NCBI GenBank assembly: GCA_029339505.1 | Contig: JAQISU010000081.1 | Coordinates: 21,167,501 to 21,231,500, forward strand | Direction of reading: 5' to 3' | Source of the DNA: Unio delphinus | Taxonomy: Eukaryota; Mollusca; Bivalvia; Unionida; Unionidae | Length of the DNA: 64,000 nucleotides | Part shown: positions 1 to 10,709 of the stretch, one piece after another | Layout of the letters: the number at the start of each line of letters is the position of its first letter | Numbering within the stretch: the stretch's first letter is position 1 | Translations under genes and position numbers: made by a program | The notes under the pieces: generated by a model | Databases searched by the model: none | What the model saw: the letters and a program-made list of their open reading frames with translations, nothing else | Told to the model about the DNA's origin: nothing

Positions 1-243
1 AATACAAATGTACACCAGTCTTTGTATGTTTGTACGTGTACTATGAAAACAATATCTGGATTAGTCCCTTGCGCAACTTGCAGAAGACAGTCAGCTTCAT
101 GTGATGAACAGGAAACCAGAAGAAGACATACATAGCTTCTGTTTGTGACCCAGCAACTAATATTTCATCTGCTTTTACAGAAAAGGTTTGAATTTTGATT
201 GACTCCATACCCTAATGGAAAAAGTTATGTAACCCTTATATCT

Positions 244-845
244 CAGGGCTTGAATTTAACTCAAATTTCTTTGTAGCCAGAAGGACTAGTGTACTGAGAA
301 ATTTACTAGTCCTGCCAAACATTTACTAGTCCTGTCGACAAAACAATGTCACACACTAGTATAGCATTCCTCTCTTTTACATCATTTTGATTCAACTTTT
401 CCTTTTTTGCCAGAGGCTGAACACCTATAAGACACCACATTTTGCCTGTCTAATAAGGGGTAAATTGTGCCTTGCTTTGAAATACGAGATGTTACTGTAT
501 AGCTGACGCGAATTATTTAAAGTAAGAAAAGGTATGGCACAGTGTCCTTTATATAAGGAAGTCCAAGCAAGAAACATATTTCAAAACACAGGCATCTGCT
601 ACTCCCCCCCCCCCTTAAATGGCCTTTCCCTAATAAAGTCTTGACTTCAGCGGATGTTCTGCAGGATCAAAGAAGTGGTTATTGTAAACACTGTTATAAA
701 ATATTTACATAAAAGAGTAAACAAATGCTGACATTGATAAACAAAACTTACTAGCCGTTCGGACTTATAACATTATGATAATTACTAGTCCCACAGGAAA
801 TCTACTAGCCTTGGGCTAGTGGACTACTGCTAATTTCGAGCCCTG
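244..845. mobile_element. hAT-like MITE
   Basis: The left end cagggcttgaatttaac is matched by an inverted right end that reads cagggctcgaaattagc on the minus strand. CAGGGCTCGAAATTAGC-type termini are typical of non-autonomous hAT elements. The interior holds several inverted 'tactagtcc' motifs and no coding capacity. The flanking octamers (ttatatct and tatcttct) are only partly alike, so the target duplication is degraded or the boundary is slightly off. The element lies in the intron upstream of the first visible exon. Confidence 0.6.
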
Positions 846-1969
846 TATCTTCTCAAAGACAAACTATTTTCTTCAGAGGTAGTATCAGTTCACAGGAAAA
901 CAGATATTTATCTGTACTTGTCACACTGGCATAAAAGGTGACTTACTTTTCTGTTGCACATACCTGTCAACTTTTGAAAAGCCAATTAGATATTTAAAAA
1001 AATAGGGCAGTTGGGACCTAAAGTTGGGAGGTTTTCGTAGCATTTTTAAGCTTCTTTTTCACAAAATATTGACCAATCTTCTGGGTCCAATACACGTGAA
1101 ATTCTCAAAGGACACTCAGTTTCTCCAGTGATGTGCATTTTTTTCCTGATGGACATATCCTCTTTTCATTTTCTAGTCAGTTGTGGCCAGACTGCACATT
1201 TGCTAAAGCATAGTATCAAGTAAACAAGTAAGAAAGCCATTGTGACTAATTAACAGTTCATCATTATAATTGCAATTATCTTGTGAAAAGGACTGGCCCT
1301 CCAACATAATTCAAGGAAATCAGCAATTGATTGGCAAATAAACGATGCCCGATTTAGCTGTAACTAGCTGTGCCTAAAATAGCAGTCTGAAGTTACTTTA
1401 TATATGGCAACTATTTTACCCACCTTTTTATATCCATTTTATTTCCTTATTCTCAACTCGAAACGTATTTAACATTTTTTTTCTAAATAACATATTTATT
1501 GTTAATTAGGTTTTTGAGGGCACTTACACTGTGGGTACGTTACTTGATTCCTTCTTTTAATTTAATGTTGGCATTTAAAGTTGCATATATGGTACAGTGA
1601 TGCTAGAAGTTAACTCATGTAAATTTCTTTGGTTGGAATGGAGATGCCTGAGCATTCATGGGGATCCTTCATGGGATTGAAACTTATTGCTGACAACAAT
1701 ATGAACAAAATAGCCTTACTTAAGCCAAAAATTTAGTGGTCACTGCTGTAGATATGCACCACTGACCACAAAGGGTCAGGAGAAACCATTTTGGCTGCTG
1801 TCCTAAGAGGCAGGTGACTGTTATAAATAGGACATTTATGTAGTAAATTTGGGAAAAGAGGTTGATTAGAATAACTTGTGAACATGTGACCACTAAGTAA
1901 AGGTTACCATTAAGTCTGGTTTGACTGTAGACATTTTTAATAGATCAATTTCTCTTGTGTTTTTCATTA
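846..1969. other. Intronic or 5' sequence, nothing recognised
   Basis: AT-rich sequence with no protein similarity, no BTAF1 exon and no clear repeat recognised. Bases 1-243 are the same. Confidence 0.5.
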
Positions 1970-2135
1970 ACCATAATATCAATGCCTGCACCGGTCATTA
2001 TCTTATTATCGAGGATAGCATTGCCTGCATGATTCATTATCCTTTTATCCATGACAACATTTCTTGCATTACCCATGATCCGATTAACCATTATATCATT
2101 GTCTGCATGACCTAATATCTTATTATTAATGGTAT
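1970..2135. repeat. Diverged outlier copies of 39-bp minisatellite
   Basis: About four degenerate copies of the unit containing 'cattatcttattat' and 'attgcctgcatgat' lie about 430 bp upstream of the main array. They are separated from it by sequence in which I see no repeat. Confidence 0.75.
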
Positions 2136-2561
2136 AATAATAATAATACATGTAATTTGTACAGTGTTTAATCTTTAAAAGCTTTTAGGGCTTTACGGTA
2201 TTAGATAACACATAAAAAAAAGTCTGATTAAAATCAGATCGCCACTGTTAGGAGACATGCTCTGGTAACTTATGTTATTACCATAGATTTGAATATTTTG
2301 AGTGTCAGCGTGCAACTGGTGAGACAACGTATGTCAGTCTCTGACACTTGAGAGTGACAATTTGTATAGAGTGAACAAAATGGTACTGAGAACAGTGGAG
2401 CACCAGACAAACTGAGTTGAAATGATTTCCAGTTGTGAATACACTTTACGTCCTGTCGAAAAAGTTGGATTTCAACCATAGTAACCTCAATCCTGAATAC
2501 CAAAATACATGCTGGAGACAGATGGTGACCTAATATATCATGATCTGTTGTGTCAGATGCT

Positions 2562-3055
2562 GCATGTCATGCATGGCCCATTATCATATTATCCATGATA
2601 TCATTGCCTGCTCTTTTTATCCATGATATCATTGTCTGCATGATCCATTATCTTATTACTGGTATCCATGTTATAATTGTCTGCATGATCCATTATCTTA
2701 TTATCCATGATATAATTGCCCACTCTTATTATTCATGATATCATTGCCTGCATGATCCATTATCTTATTATCCATGATATAATTGCCTGCATGATCCATT
2801 ATCTTATTATCCATGATATAATTGCCTGCTCTTATTATTCATGATATCATTGCCTGCATGATCCATTATCTTATTATCCATGATATCATTGCCTGCATGA
2901 TCCATTATCTTATTATCCATGATATCATTGTCTGCATGATACATTATCTTATTATCCATGACATCATTGTCTGCATGATCCATTATCTTATTATGCATGA
3001 TATCATTGCCTGCATGATCCATTATCTTATTATCCATGATGTTATGCATGGCCCA
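2562..3055. repeat. 39-bp minisatellite
   Basis: Tandem copies of a 39-bp unit built from 'tgcctgcatgatccatta' and 'tcttattatccatgatatc'. Copies between 2830 and 3040 are nearly identical; earlier ones are shortened by internal deletions. Since 39 is a multiple of three and the unit has no stop in several frames, the array creates long open frames on both strands. These are repeat artefacts rather than genes. Confidence 0.9.
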
Positions 3056-3284
3056 CAATCTGTTGATTAATATCATTACCTTCATGGCCCACTTTCATAT
3101 TCGAGTTATGCATGTCCAATTATCCTAAAATGTTTCAAAGCAAGAAGCTCAGGCATTTGGTTAATATTTTGGACTTGACACTTGTATTTCAGTGGTAGTA
3201 TAGGCCCAGAATAGCAAATTGTTGTCATTGGACCCTTTTGTGATGCACCCATCGCCAGTAGCTCTAGATCATTATTTGTTCCAG

Positions 3285-3399
3285 GTACATGTCTATCTAA
3301 GAAGTAGCAACTGGGACACAAGGATTGCTGCAGCCCAGGCAGTGGAAGCAATTGCCAAAAATGTACCACAATGGGAACCCAGGGGAGCACCAAAACAGG
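3285..3399 (+). CDS. BTAF1: BTAF1 visible exon 1 (HEAT repeat 1)
   Basis: This exon encodes 38 codons plus one base. It contains SSNWDTRIAAAQAVEAI, nearly identical to the first HEAT repeat of human BTAF1 (SANWDTRIAAGQAVEAI). The acceptor is the AG at 3283-3284 after 'ttgttcc' and the donor is the gtataa at 3400. It starts in phase 0 and ends in phase 1. By homology it is coding exon 2; the exon with the initiator methionine was sought in 1-3284 and not seen. Upstream, the intron carries a 39-bp minisatellite that stops about 230 bp before the acceptor. Confidence 0.93.
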
Positions 3400-4466
3400 G
3401 TATAACATTTTACTGCTTCATTTGCATGCAATTTACCAATTTACTTTTTTGTATGGTTGAAATCTTTTCTAGTGGTACTCAGTATTTATTTTGTATTGTT
3501 CCTGTAATTTGCTCATTTAACTTGGATAGCATGCTGATAGAACAATTTGTTCTCTTCTTTGTTGACCAGAAAATTCTATAATTAGTTCTTGCTAATGCTT
3601 GAGTTAATTCCCCTTTAGCTATTGTTCATATTTTACTCCAGGTGCCTCAAAGACCTAATAACATCACCATCATTTAATATTGCTAATTAGAGTACTCTGT
3701 GTTAAGCATTCTTTAAATTTCATGGAAAATAGCAATTGGAATTTCCATCTGTTCCTCTGTATATTCAAGTTGTGGATGCAGCTCACTAGCACATCATTTA
3801 GTCTGTGCCCGCAAAATGGACTGTATATCAGTCTGAAGGCCTAGTTCTGCTTGTGTAATATGGTCTCAGAATTCTCAGTTTTGCATCAAAAGATTGTTAT
3901 TGGTTTTCATTCAGCAGTTACAGGTCATTGTAATATGCTTCAACATGGTATAGGATATATTTTTGTACATACACTATCCTGTTGCTGTGTGTAAAGGATG
4001 TCAGAGATATTTTTCAGTGGTTTGGGTGAATGCAGTCAAAGAGAAATGCAAAAATAGATTTCATATATCATAGCCTCACTTGATATTTTGGATATGTTTA
4101 GGACCTCACCAAAGGAGGAAATAGGGTCACTTATATTAACACTAGTTGATAGTATGAAATCAGGGATTGTGTACCACAAACCAATAACATAAATTAAGCA
4201 AATATACCTGTAAGATATACTTTAGAATAAATCTGCATTAGTTGGAATCTTTTTATTGTCCCCCTCTCCCACCATATTTGAGGTTGTAGAATAGGTATGT
4301 TGGATCCTCCTGCATGTCTTAGAGATGACAGTCTAGGCATGGGTCACTTTCTGCGTGATTAAAGGTGAGGATCCTTGTTGTTGAGCAGAGGAAAGGCTGG
4401 TTGTTGCCACTCCAAAGCAACACACTACTTTAACCTCAACTTCAGATAGACAGATAGTTGGAAGGG
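3400..4466. other. Intron sequence, nothing recognised
   Basis: Start of the first visible intron. AT-rich with no recognised coding or repeat content. It ends at the left target duplication of the LINE at 4467. Confidence 0.6.
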
Positions 4467-6805
4467 TCTGTCTGGTCATTTCAATTCAATTCAATTTGGT
4501 CCTGTAGTTTCCATCCAATCAGCGTGGTCGCAGTTGATAGGAAACTGGGTGCTGCTCAAAAATTGCCCGTGCAGGTGAACTCAATTATTTCTTTCCACCA
4601 TTTTCGGTTCCGCGTGGCATTTTCTTTGGCATGTGCCGAGGTCATGCCATAGTTCGCCAGGTCTTTTTCCACTTGTTTGATCCAGGTTTTCTTTGGTGCA
4701 TTTCTTGAGACCTTCCAGGTTTCCGGTCTGGTGCGCCACAGGGCTTGATACGGTAGACACCTCTCTTCCATTCGGCAGACATGGCCAAACCAGCGAAGCC
4801 TAGCACGTCTAATCAGTGATTCCACTGTCGGTTGGTGAGAGCATCGGGCCCGGATTTCCACATTTGAGATTCTGTCCAGAAGGTTTACTCCCAGTATTCG
4901 TCTGAGGCAGCGCATTTGAAATACCTCCAGCTTCTTGAGGTCCGCGTCTAGGAGGACCCATGTCCCTGCTCCATATAGTAGTATTGGGAGGATGAGAGTG
5001 CGGTATAGACGCACTTTAGTCACCACCGAAAGGGCCTTTTTTCTCCATATGCACCAAGCTAGTGACCCGAACGCAGACGTTGCCAGTCCCAGGCGATGCG
5101 AGATGTCGGTGGAGGCCGCTATTGATCTGCTTCGGATTATGGACCCCAGGTATTTAAATTCCTCTACTTGCTGAAGATAGACTCCGTTAAGGCAGACGGT
5201 CGCTGGGGTGTTGTCCGATGTAATGACAACTGTTTTGGCGGTGTTGATCTTTAACCCAAATCTAGCTGCTTCATCGGCGATTTCTTGCAGAATTTCTGTT
5301 GCTTCGGCTTCGTCCTCAGTGAGAAATGCACTATCGTCCGCGAACATTAAATCTGTGGCATGTTCATCAAGCCCTGCACCAAAAGTGATCCCTCTACGTC
5401 ACAGGAATACCTTGCGCATGACACAATCGACCACGATGTTAAAGAGACTAGGTGAGAGCACGCATCCCTGACGGACACCCGTTTTCACCGAGAAATCCTT
5501 CGTGTTTGCTCCTTGGACTCGGAACTTGACTGGTTGACCCATCATAGGTGTTGATAAGTAGCCGGATGTATTTTGGTGGGTATCCTTCCGCTTTCAGGGC
5601 TTTCCACAAGGCAGGGCGATGGATGCTGTCGAACGCTGCGGAGAAATCAATGAACACCATGATTGTGCGTTTTCCACACCGAATTCTTTCCTCGAGGATT
5701 TGACGGAGCGTGAAGATCTGGTCGCAGCAGCTTCTTCCAGGTCGAAAACCGGCCTGTTCCTCTCATGCTGCTTCCTCCCGCCGTTTGAGTACCCTTCTTT
5801 GGATGATCTTCATAAATACTTTGCCAAGTATGGAGAGCAGGCTGATGCCCCGATAGTTCTTACAGTCCGTTTTGTCACCTTTCTTGAAGATTGGTACGAT
5901 GATGGCTTTCTTCCATGATGTTGGTACCGCTTCCGATCGCCATATCAATCTCAGCAGGGCGTGTAATCTTTCGACGATGATCTCTCTGCCGTATTTCAAG
6001 GCTTCTGGTGTCACTTCATCAATGCCCGGCGCCTTGTTGTTCTTCAGGTCTAAGATGGCAGTCCGTATTTCCTTCATAGACGGTTCAGACTGATCGACTA
6101 GCGCAGACAACTCGTCCATGGCATCCACAGATTCCATCGGTCCAGGTGGGGCATCGTGGTTGAGGAGGGTACAGAAGAAGTCCTGCCAACGGTCCAAACG
6201 TCCTGTGTTGGAGCTGATGAATTTTCCGGTCTTGTCTTTGATGTTGTTCTCAAGCGGCCGAGATTTCCCGGATAGTCGTCGAATGGTTGAGTAAAGGGTT
6301 CGGAATTCGTTCCGGTTGGCTGCCCCTTCCATATCTTTTGCAAGATTTTCCCAATAGACGGCTCTATCCTCCTTCAAATGAACTCTGACTAGTTTGTTGA
6401 GGCGTCTATATTCCGGTTGGTTATTTAACTTGCATTTCTTCCGTTTATCGATGAGAAACAAGGTCTTTTCGGATATCCAGGGTTGAACATGCCGCTTCGT
6501 TGATGGACACACCTCTTTGGTACTGTCTGTAATTGCATTCGCAAACTCGTTTGCAAGACGATCAACTCCCTCCTGCGATTCATCTGCCTCCGATGTAGTA
6601 AGGGCTTCAAAACGATTCTTTAGGGTGATCTGGTATTTTTCCCAGACCGCCGGGTCTCTTAAGAGTGCTACGTTCGAGCCATGCGTGGAGCGGATTGTGG
6701 GTCCGACCACCACCTGGTCAGAATCAAGATTCGACTAAGATTGAAGCGTCCAGCAACCAATAACAAACGGGAGCAAAAACCGAACGTAGCACTCTGTCTG
6801 GTCAT
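4467..6805 (-). mobile_element. RTE-like LINE copy, 5' inverted, with 13-nt target duplication
   Basis: This is a truncated non-LTR retrotransposon on the minus strand. The direct repeat tctgtctggtcat occurs at 4467-4479 and 6793-6805 and is the target duplication. The 3' end of the element (minus strand) is a short aattg/gaatt tandem repeat at about 4480-4498, as in RTE-type elements that lack poly(A). The minus strand from 6676 down to 4556 encodes the reverse transcriptase. The outermost 5' piece (6677-6780) is inverted: the plus strand there encodes the end of the endonuclease domain (GSDHHLVRIKIRLRLKR). A 15-nt segment, cgaacgtagcactct, occurs once on each strand at the breakpoint. This is the signature of twin priming. 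Confidence 0.9.
4556..6676 (-). pseudogene. LINE ORF2 reverse transcriptase, broken
   Basis: Reading on the minus strand, the frame contains the RT start region (KNNKAPGIDE, then FKKGDKTDCKNYRGISLL), FRPGRSCCDQIF, the catalytic block FIDFSAAFDSIHRPALW, GVRQGCVLSPSLFNIV, the FADD box and a C-terminal RARLRWFGHVCRMEERCLP segment typical of RTE/CR1-like elements. It is not functional. There is a TGA near 5763, a one-base frame change near 5525 and another TGA near 5400. Both stops could come from CGA by CpG decay. Clade assignment to RTE is from motif impression and the repeat tail. Confidence 0.88.
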
Positions 6806-7391
6806 GCAGCTAGTCATGCCAAACTTAAGAGACAATATTAAAGCCACAGTCAGTTTCACTTATGTCCATATTTTTAAAGGTCATCATTGTGATGAAAGAA
6901 TCACACTGATGTGTTTTTAACCTAACAAAGGACATAACCTCTGCGAGTGATGGTCTAAAGTTGCTTTTTGCTCAAGTATCTCACATTGTGCAGTCCTGAT
7001 ATGGGAGATTCAGTATATTAGCTCAAATCTCTAACTCTTTTAGGCTTTGAGGGAAGTATGGGTTATTGATAAAATAATGCTTTTCCATTGTGCAAAAACA
7101 ACAGTTTTATCAAGAGTGGGAACTGGCCACAAAAGGATCAGGGGCTATTCATCCATTGACTCAGAAGAGAAACCCTTTTGAGTCTGGAAAATTGCTCTCA
7201 ATTACTCATTTTTGAGCCAGCTGATGAGAATCAGAAGCTGACAAAGCTGTCTCATACCAAAAGAATTTCAGAACTTGGCTGGAGAATCAAAAAGTGTAAT
7301 AAAAATTGTAGCTTAGGCCAATTACTTGTACCTCTCAGACATCACTTTGATAATCTTTTTGACTTCTCATGTCACCAATAGTAAAATTATA
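6806..7391. other. Intron sequence, nothing recognised
   Basis: AT-rich sequence between the LINE and the Tigger-like element. No coding or repeat signal recognised. Confidence 0.5.
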
Positions 7392-7648
7392 TACAGTCAT
7401 CTCCACTTAAATGCATATAGCTTAATTGCAGAGATCACTTAAGTGCATAGCGAAAGTATGGTCCCATTTTTCCTTCATTAATATGAATAGTAATAAATAT
7501 TGGATAAATGCATATCAGTTAAATGCATAAATCTTTTAATTGCATACAATTTGCCGGTTTCAACCATTGACCATATATGTATTTGACACCACTTAATTGC
7601 ATAAACATGGTCCAGACATCTAAAGTGGAGGTCAAGGCTGTATACGTG

Positions 7649-7755
7649 TAGACTGCTATCCCAAAGATTGTAGAAAATTCTAGACTGCTATCCCAAAGAT
7701 CATAGAAAGTTTTAGATGCTATCCCAAAGATCATAGAAAATTTTAGACTGCTGAC
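7649..7755. repeat. 32-bp tandem repeat
   Basis: About 3.3 copies of a unit containing 'gctatcccaaagatcata'. It sits in the left non-coding part of the Tigger-like element. Confidence 0.8.
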
Positions 7756-7889
7756 CCAGCTAACCTCTGCACTCATCAGCTAAGGCGTTATTAAAATCTA
7801 AAATATCTAAGCTCACATCTAAGACATTATTGTTGGCTGATTGTGTAGAAGTAATTAAGAAGTAAGATAATTAAGAAAGTCAGTCATCA

Positions 7890-8860
7890 ATTACACATTT
7901 GTTTGGTGTTAACCAAAGTGTGATATCGACAGTTCAGAATAATAAGGATAAGATTCTTGAAGAGTGGCAGAGTAAAGCAATCCTAACAAAAAGAGTCAAA
8001 GGGAAGGTAACGAGAAAAACTACAATCAAAAGTCAAAATCCACATTGTTTTAAGAAAGTTAAGACTTTACTGGTGCAATACAAAGCAAACAAAAATGCAT
8101 GGATGACTTGGGACATATGGTAAGAATGGCTTAAAAAAAATCGATAAGCAGATGCAGAAAAATGCAAGATTCTCCTGTGCAACAATTGTGCCTCTTACAG
8201 TGATAATCTTCGCTTGAAAAATTTCAAACTATTGTTTCTACCCCCTAACACAACATCATTGATTCAATCGATGGATCAAGGCATCATTGCTAACTTCAAT
8301 AAGCAATACAGGTCACTAGTGTTGCATCAAGTTGGTAACATCATTGACAATAAAAGTGAAGGGCGTGCTGCAGAATTGTCAAAAAACTTAGTTTACTGGA
8401 TGCATTGCATCTGCAGAGAGAGGTGTGGAATTGAATTTTAGGAGCAACCATCGCCAACTGTTATCAACATGCAAGTTTTGTAAACAAAACACAGCATCCT
8501 CTGAAGACATTACCGATGACGACAACACTGAGGTTATCCCACCCACTATGCTATTGGACGATTTCAGTCACTATTTAGTGGTAGTTGAACACCATCATAC
8601 TGATGAAGAAAGAAAGGATTTAGATCCAGAGGATATGGAGTCTACCAACGATTTGTTTGTTTCACCACCAAACTTTGCTAATTCCATTAAAAGCCTGGAG
8701 ACTATTAGAGTGTTTCTGGAAGCAGACGGGTGTGAATTGTATGACGGATTTTCTAACTTTCAGACTATTATCCAACAGATTGGCTGCCCCAACTGTGTTC
8801 AAAAATCAATTACGGACTTCTTTACCAAGTTACTTGCAAACTTTTTGCAATGACTTTAAT
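7890..8860 (+). pseudogene. Tigger/jerky-like transposase remnant
   Basis: The first part (about 7890-8100) resembles the pogo/CENP-B DNA-binding region: FGVNQSVISTVQNNKDKILE is the helix-turn-helix style 'S.IS.I..NKDKI'. It then jumps to the end of the DDE domain at about 8135-8330, with LKKIDKQMQKNA and FLPPNTTSLIQSMDQGIIA, a signature of the family. The central DDE catalytic segment (including the MDET region) is missing, and frames shift near 8120-8210 and 8430. The C-terminal acidic tail (to 8853) includes SLETIRVFLEADG and QKSITDFF, the latter shaped like a PCNA-interacting (PIP) box. Confidence 0.82.
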
Positions 8861-8984
8861 GTCTTTCTTTTTACGTAGACTTATTACTTTACTGGGAACT
8901 AATTTTAGTAGTGACCCATATACTATTTTGCTACCAAAGAGTGATACACACTGTCAATTTGTGTGTTGGTTGGCCATCAGGGCT

Positions 8985-9330
8985 CGATGAAGTCGATCCT
9001 ACGCGGTTCTTCACTGATGGGTCCTCATATGGCTGATGAATATGATACGAGATGCACATGTCCTGGAGCAATATGTACATAGGAGGCATTGGTTGGTTCT
9101 TGACATTTAGGCCCTACTGCATTCCCTGGCATCAGCGATTTTCATTCTGTGGGCATCATCAAAGGTTTTGCACCCCTTACTGACAGCTGCACACCAGCCA
9201 GGTCTATCTTTTAGCGCAGAACTCAAGGTTTGTGACAGATATCGAGCATCATCTCAGGCTGTCCTTGATGGAGTCTTTGAATCTTTTCTTCAGGTGACCA
9301 GTTTTTCTGTGTCCACTAGATAGATCTCCA
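8985..9330 (-). pseudogene. LINE ORF2 C-terminal fragment nested in the Tigger-like element
   Basis: On the minus strand the sequence encodes KTGHLKKRFKDSIKDSLR, then in shifted frame DRPGWCAAVSKGCKTFDDAH, then CSRTCASRIIFISHMRTH. This order ('KKRFKD..K', 'DR..W', a Cys-Cys-His-His finger) is the C-terminus of jockey/CR1/RTE-type LINE ORF2. Several stops and frame changes show it is dead. It differs from the copy at 4467-6805, so it marks a separate family. Confidence 0.75.
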
Positions 9331-9911
9331 TACAAAATTTGAGACTCCTCCATACACTGTCCCAAAAAAACTGTTGCCAAGTTTATAGTGTTTATCTGAA
9401 TTTACATGTATTGTGGAATTAAATGAAATTCAAATTTAATTCAAACATAGATGTTTTGTACACTGAAACATATTTATATGACATACGAGCTTTGTTTGTA
9501 CAATTTTCCATTTTACAAGTACATTGTAAATATACTGAATTCCGCTTAAATGCATACTCCATTTATATGCATAGCTTGGGTCTGTTCCTGAGGCTATGCA
9601 TATGAACAGAGTTGACTTATTACAAGAAGTTAATGATTCCTTGATTATATTCCCAATTTTAAGGTGACTGAATCTTTCCTTTTTGCTATTAGATTTTTAT
9701 TGTTATTAATCGGAATTTAATTTCAATAGTTCTTTGAAGGTTAAGGTAAGCAGTATAAAACCTACTTTAGCCAAAGTTTTCTTTTTCTTTTCATCCTTCT
9801 GTCTTTGCAGTAAATTTATGGAAATATTCTTCTCTTGCATCTTCATTGAGATTTGTAAACCATAACTAATCAGTAAAATTCATATTTTTTTATACACTTT
9901 TCCCCATAAAG

Positions 9912-10046
9912 AGTCTCCAGATTTGAGCATTCTCTCAGAAGGCAAGTTGCTGTTTTCTCAGTTTGATTTGACCAAGGTCCTTTTATATGGTGCATCGTTA
10001 CTTGGGTCAGAAGGTGAAACATTTGATCTTGATGACAAAAACAATG
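9912..10046 (+). CDS. BTAF1: BTAF1 visible exon 2
   Basis: This exon opens with two bases that complete the codon begun in the previous exon, then reads through 44 codons and one further base. It encodes FDLTKVLLYGASLLGSEG, which matches human FDICRLLQHGASLLGSAG, followed by an acidic stretch (ETFDLDDKNN). Acceptor: AG at 9910-9911. Donor: gtgagt at 10047. The segment falls between the first HEAT repeats, where yeast Mot1 has the 'latch' insertion that touches TBP's DNA-binding face. Assigning the latch here is an inference from position. Confidence 0.92.
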
Positions 10047-10274
10047 GTGAGTAATAGATTGAACTCTTCTTTTAAATTTAAAGAACATGTTTTCACTATA
10101 TGTTACATCGTAATATCAGTGAATGTCTACTGCACAAACTAATTTTCGTTGTCTAATTTCTACTAAAACAAAACGGGTACAATATTCCAAATGATACTTG
10201 TCATAGGTGATTTAAAATTTTAATAATATATATTAAGTTGTAAAACTATAATAGTGTGAATAATTTGAGAAAAT

Positions 10275-10424
10275 TATTATATATGCGATACATATTTGCT
10301 TACAAGTCACGTCTAACTGCAGTAACATAGAACTTCTAAAGACACAGCATAGACCCAGATCAAATGGTGCATTATGTAATTCTGATCTGGGTATATGCAG
10401 TTGGACTGGACATATATATACAAT
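10275..10424. mobile_element. Small palindromic MITE, copy 1
   Basis: Ends are inverted: 'gcttacaagtcacgtctaac' on the left and 'gcagttggactggacatata' on the right. The centre holds inverted 'cccagatcaaatg'/'attctgatctggg'. Related copies are at 23851-24067 and 27876-28089. It is the shortest copy. Confidence 0.6.
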
Positions 10425-10542
10425 ATTCAAAGGTTTTTCAGAAATTATTCAAGCTGCAAATACTGAATGTTTTGCTGATGCTATAGTTAAAACAAAGATT
10501 TGGCCTAAATACAGGATTTCCAGAATTTTGTCTCATTTTCAG

Positions 10543-10709
10543 ATTTGGATGACAAAGTGCAGTTGACACGACAGAGACAGCTACTTAACAAGAAACTGGG
10601 TTTAGATGTAGCAGGGAATCTAGGATTGGTTTATGAAAATGAATTGTTCAGTGATGAGGATTTGCTGTCCAAAACACAGACTGATAATTCTGACAGCAAA
10701 GGGGAGGTG
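10543..10709 (+). CDS. BTAF1: BTAF1 visible exon 3
   Basis: The exon encodes a charged segment with RQRQLLNKKLGLDVAG followed by ENELFSDEDLL. These align with human RQRKLLQKKLGLNMGEA and EELFNDEDLD. Acceptor: AG at 10541-10542 after 'ctcattttc'. Donor: gtatgt at 10710. Entry is in phase 1 and exit in phase 0. The remainder of the exon is a poorly conserved acidic/serine-rich linker, as expected for this part of the family. The preceding intron is only 496 bp and contains a small palindromic MITE. Confidence 0.93.

Larger units (their letters stand above)
7394..9618 (+). mobile_element. Tigger/pogo-like DNA transposon, internally deleted
   Basis: The left end is cagtcatctccacttaaatg next to TA at 7392-7393. 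The inverted right end reads agtcaactctgttcatatgc on the minus strand and abuts TA at 9618-9619. TA duplication and CAGTCAACTCC-type ends fit the pogo/Tigger group. Many subterminal copies of 'ttaaatgcata'/'ttaattgcata' lie inside both ends and may be transposase-binding sites. Between them is a decayed plus-strand transposase gene with a large internal deletion. A minus-strand LINE fragment is nested at about 8985-9330. Confidence 0.82.

Noticed and set aside
2807..3085. Opposed open frames of about 80-90 codons with repeated HDII/HAGND-like peptides
   Set aside because: Artefact of a 39-bp tandem repeat, which is open in several frames on both strands.
1..3284. First coding exon of BTAF1
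   Set aside because: The expected N-terminal segment (LDRLF..LLDTG) was looked for on the + strand and not seen; it most likely lies upstream of the window.
5619..6093. Plus-strand open frames opposite the LINE reverse transcriptase
   Set aside because: They are antisense shadows of the RT frame, which alone shows family motifs.
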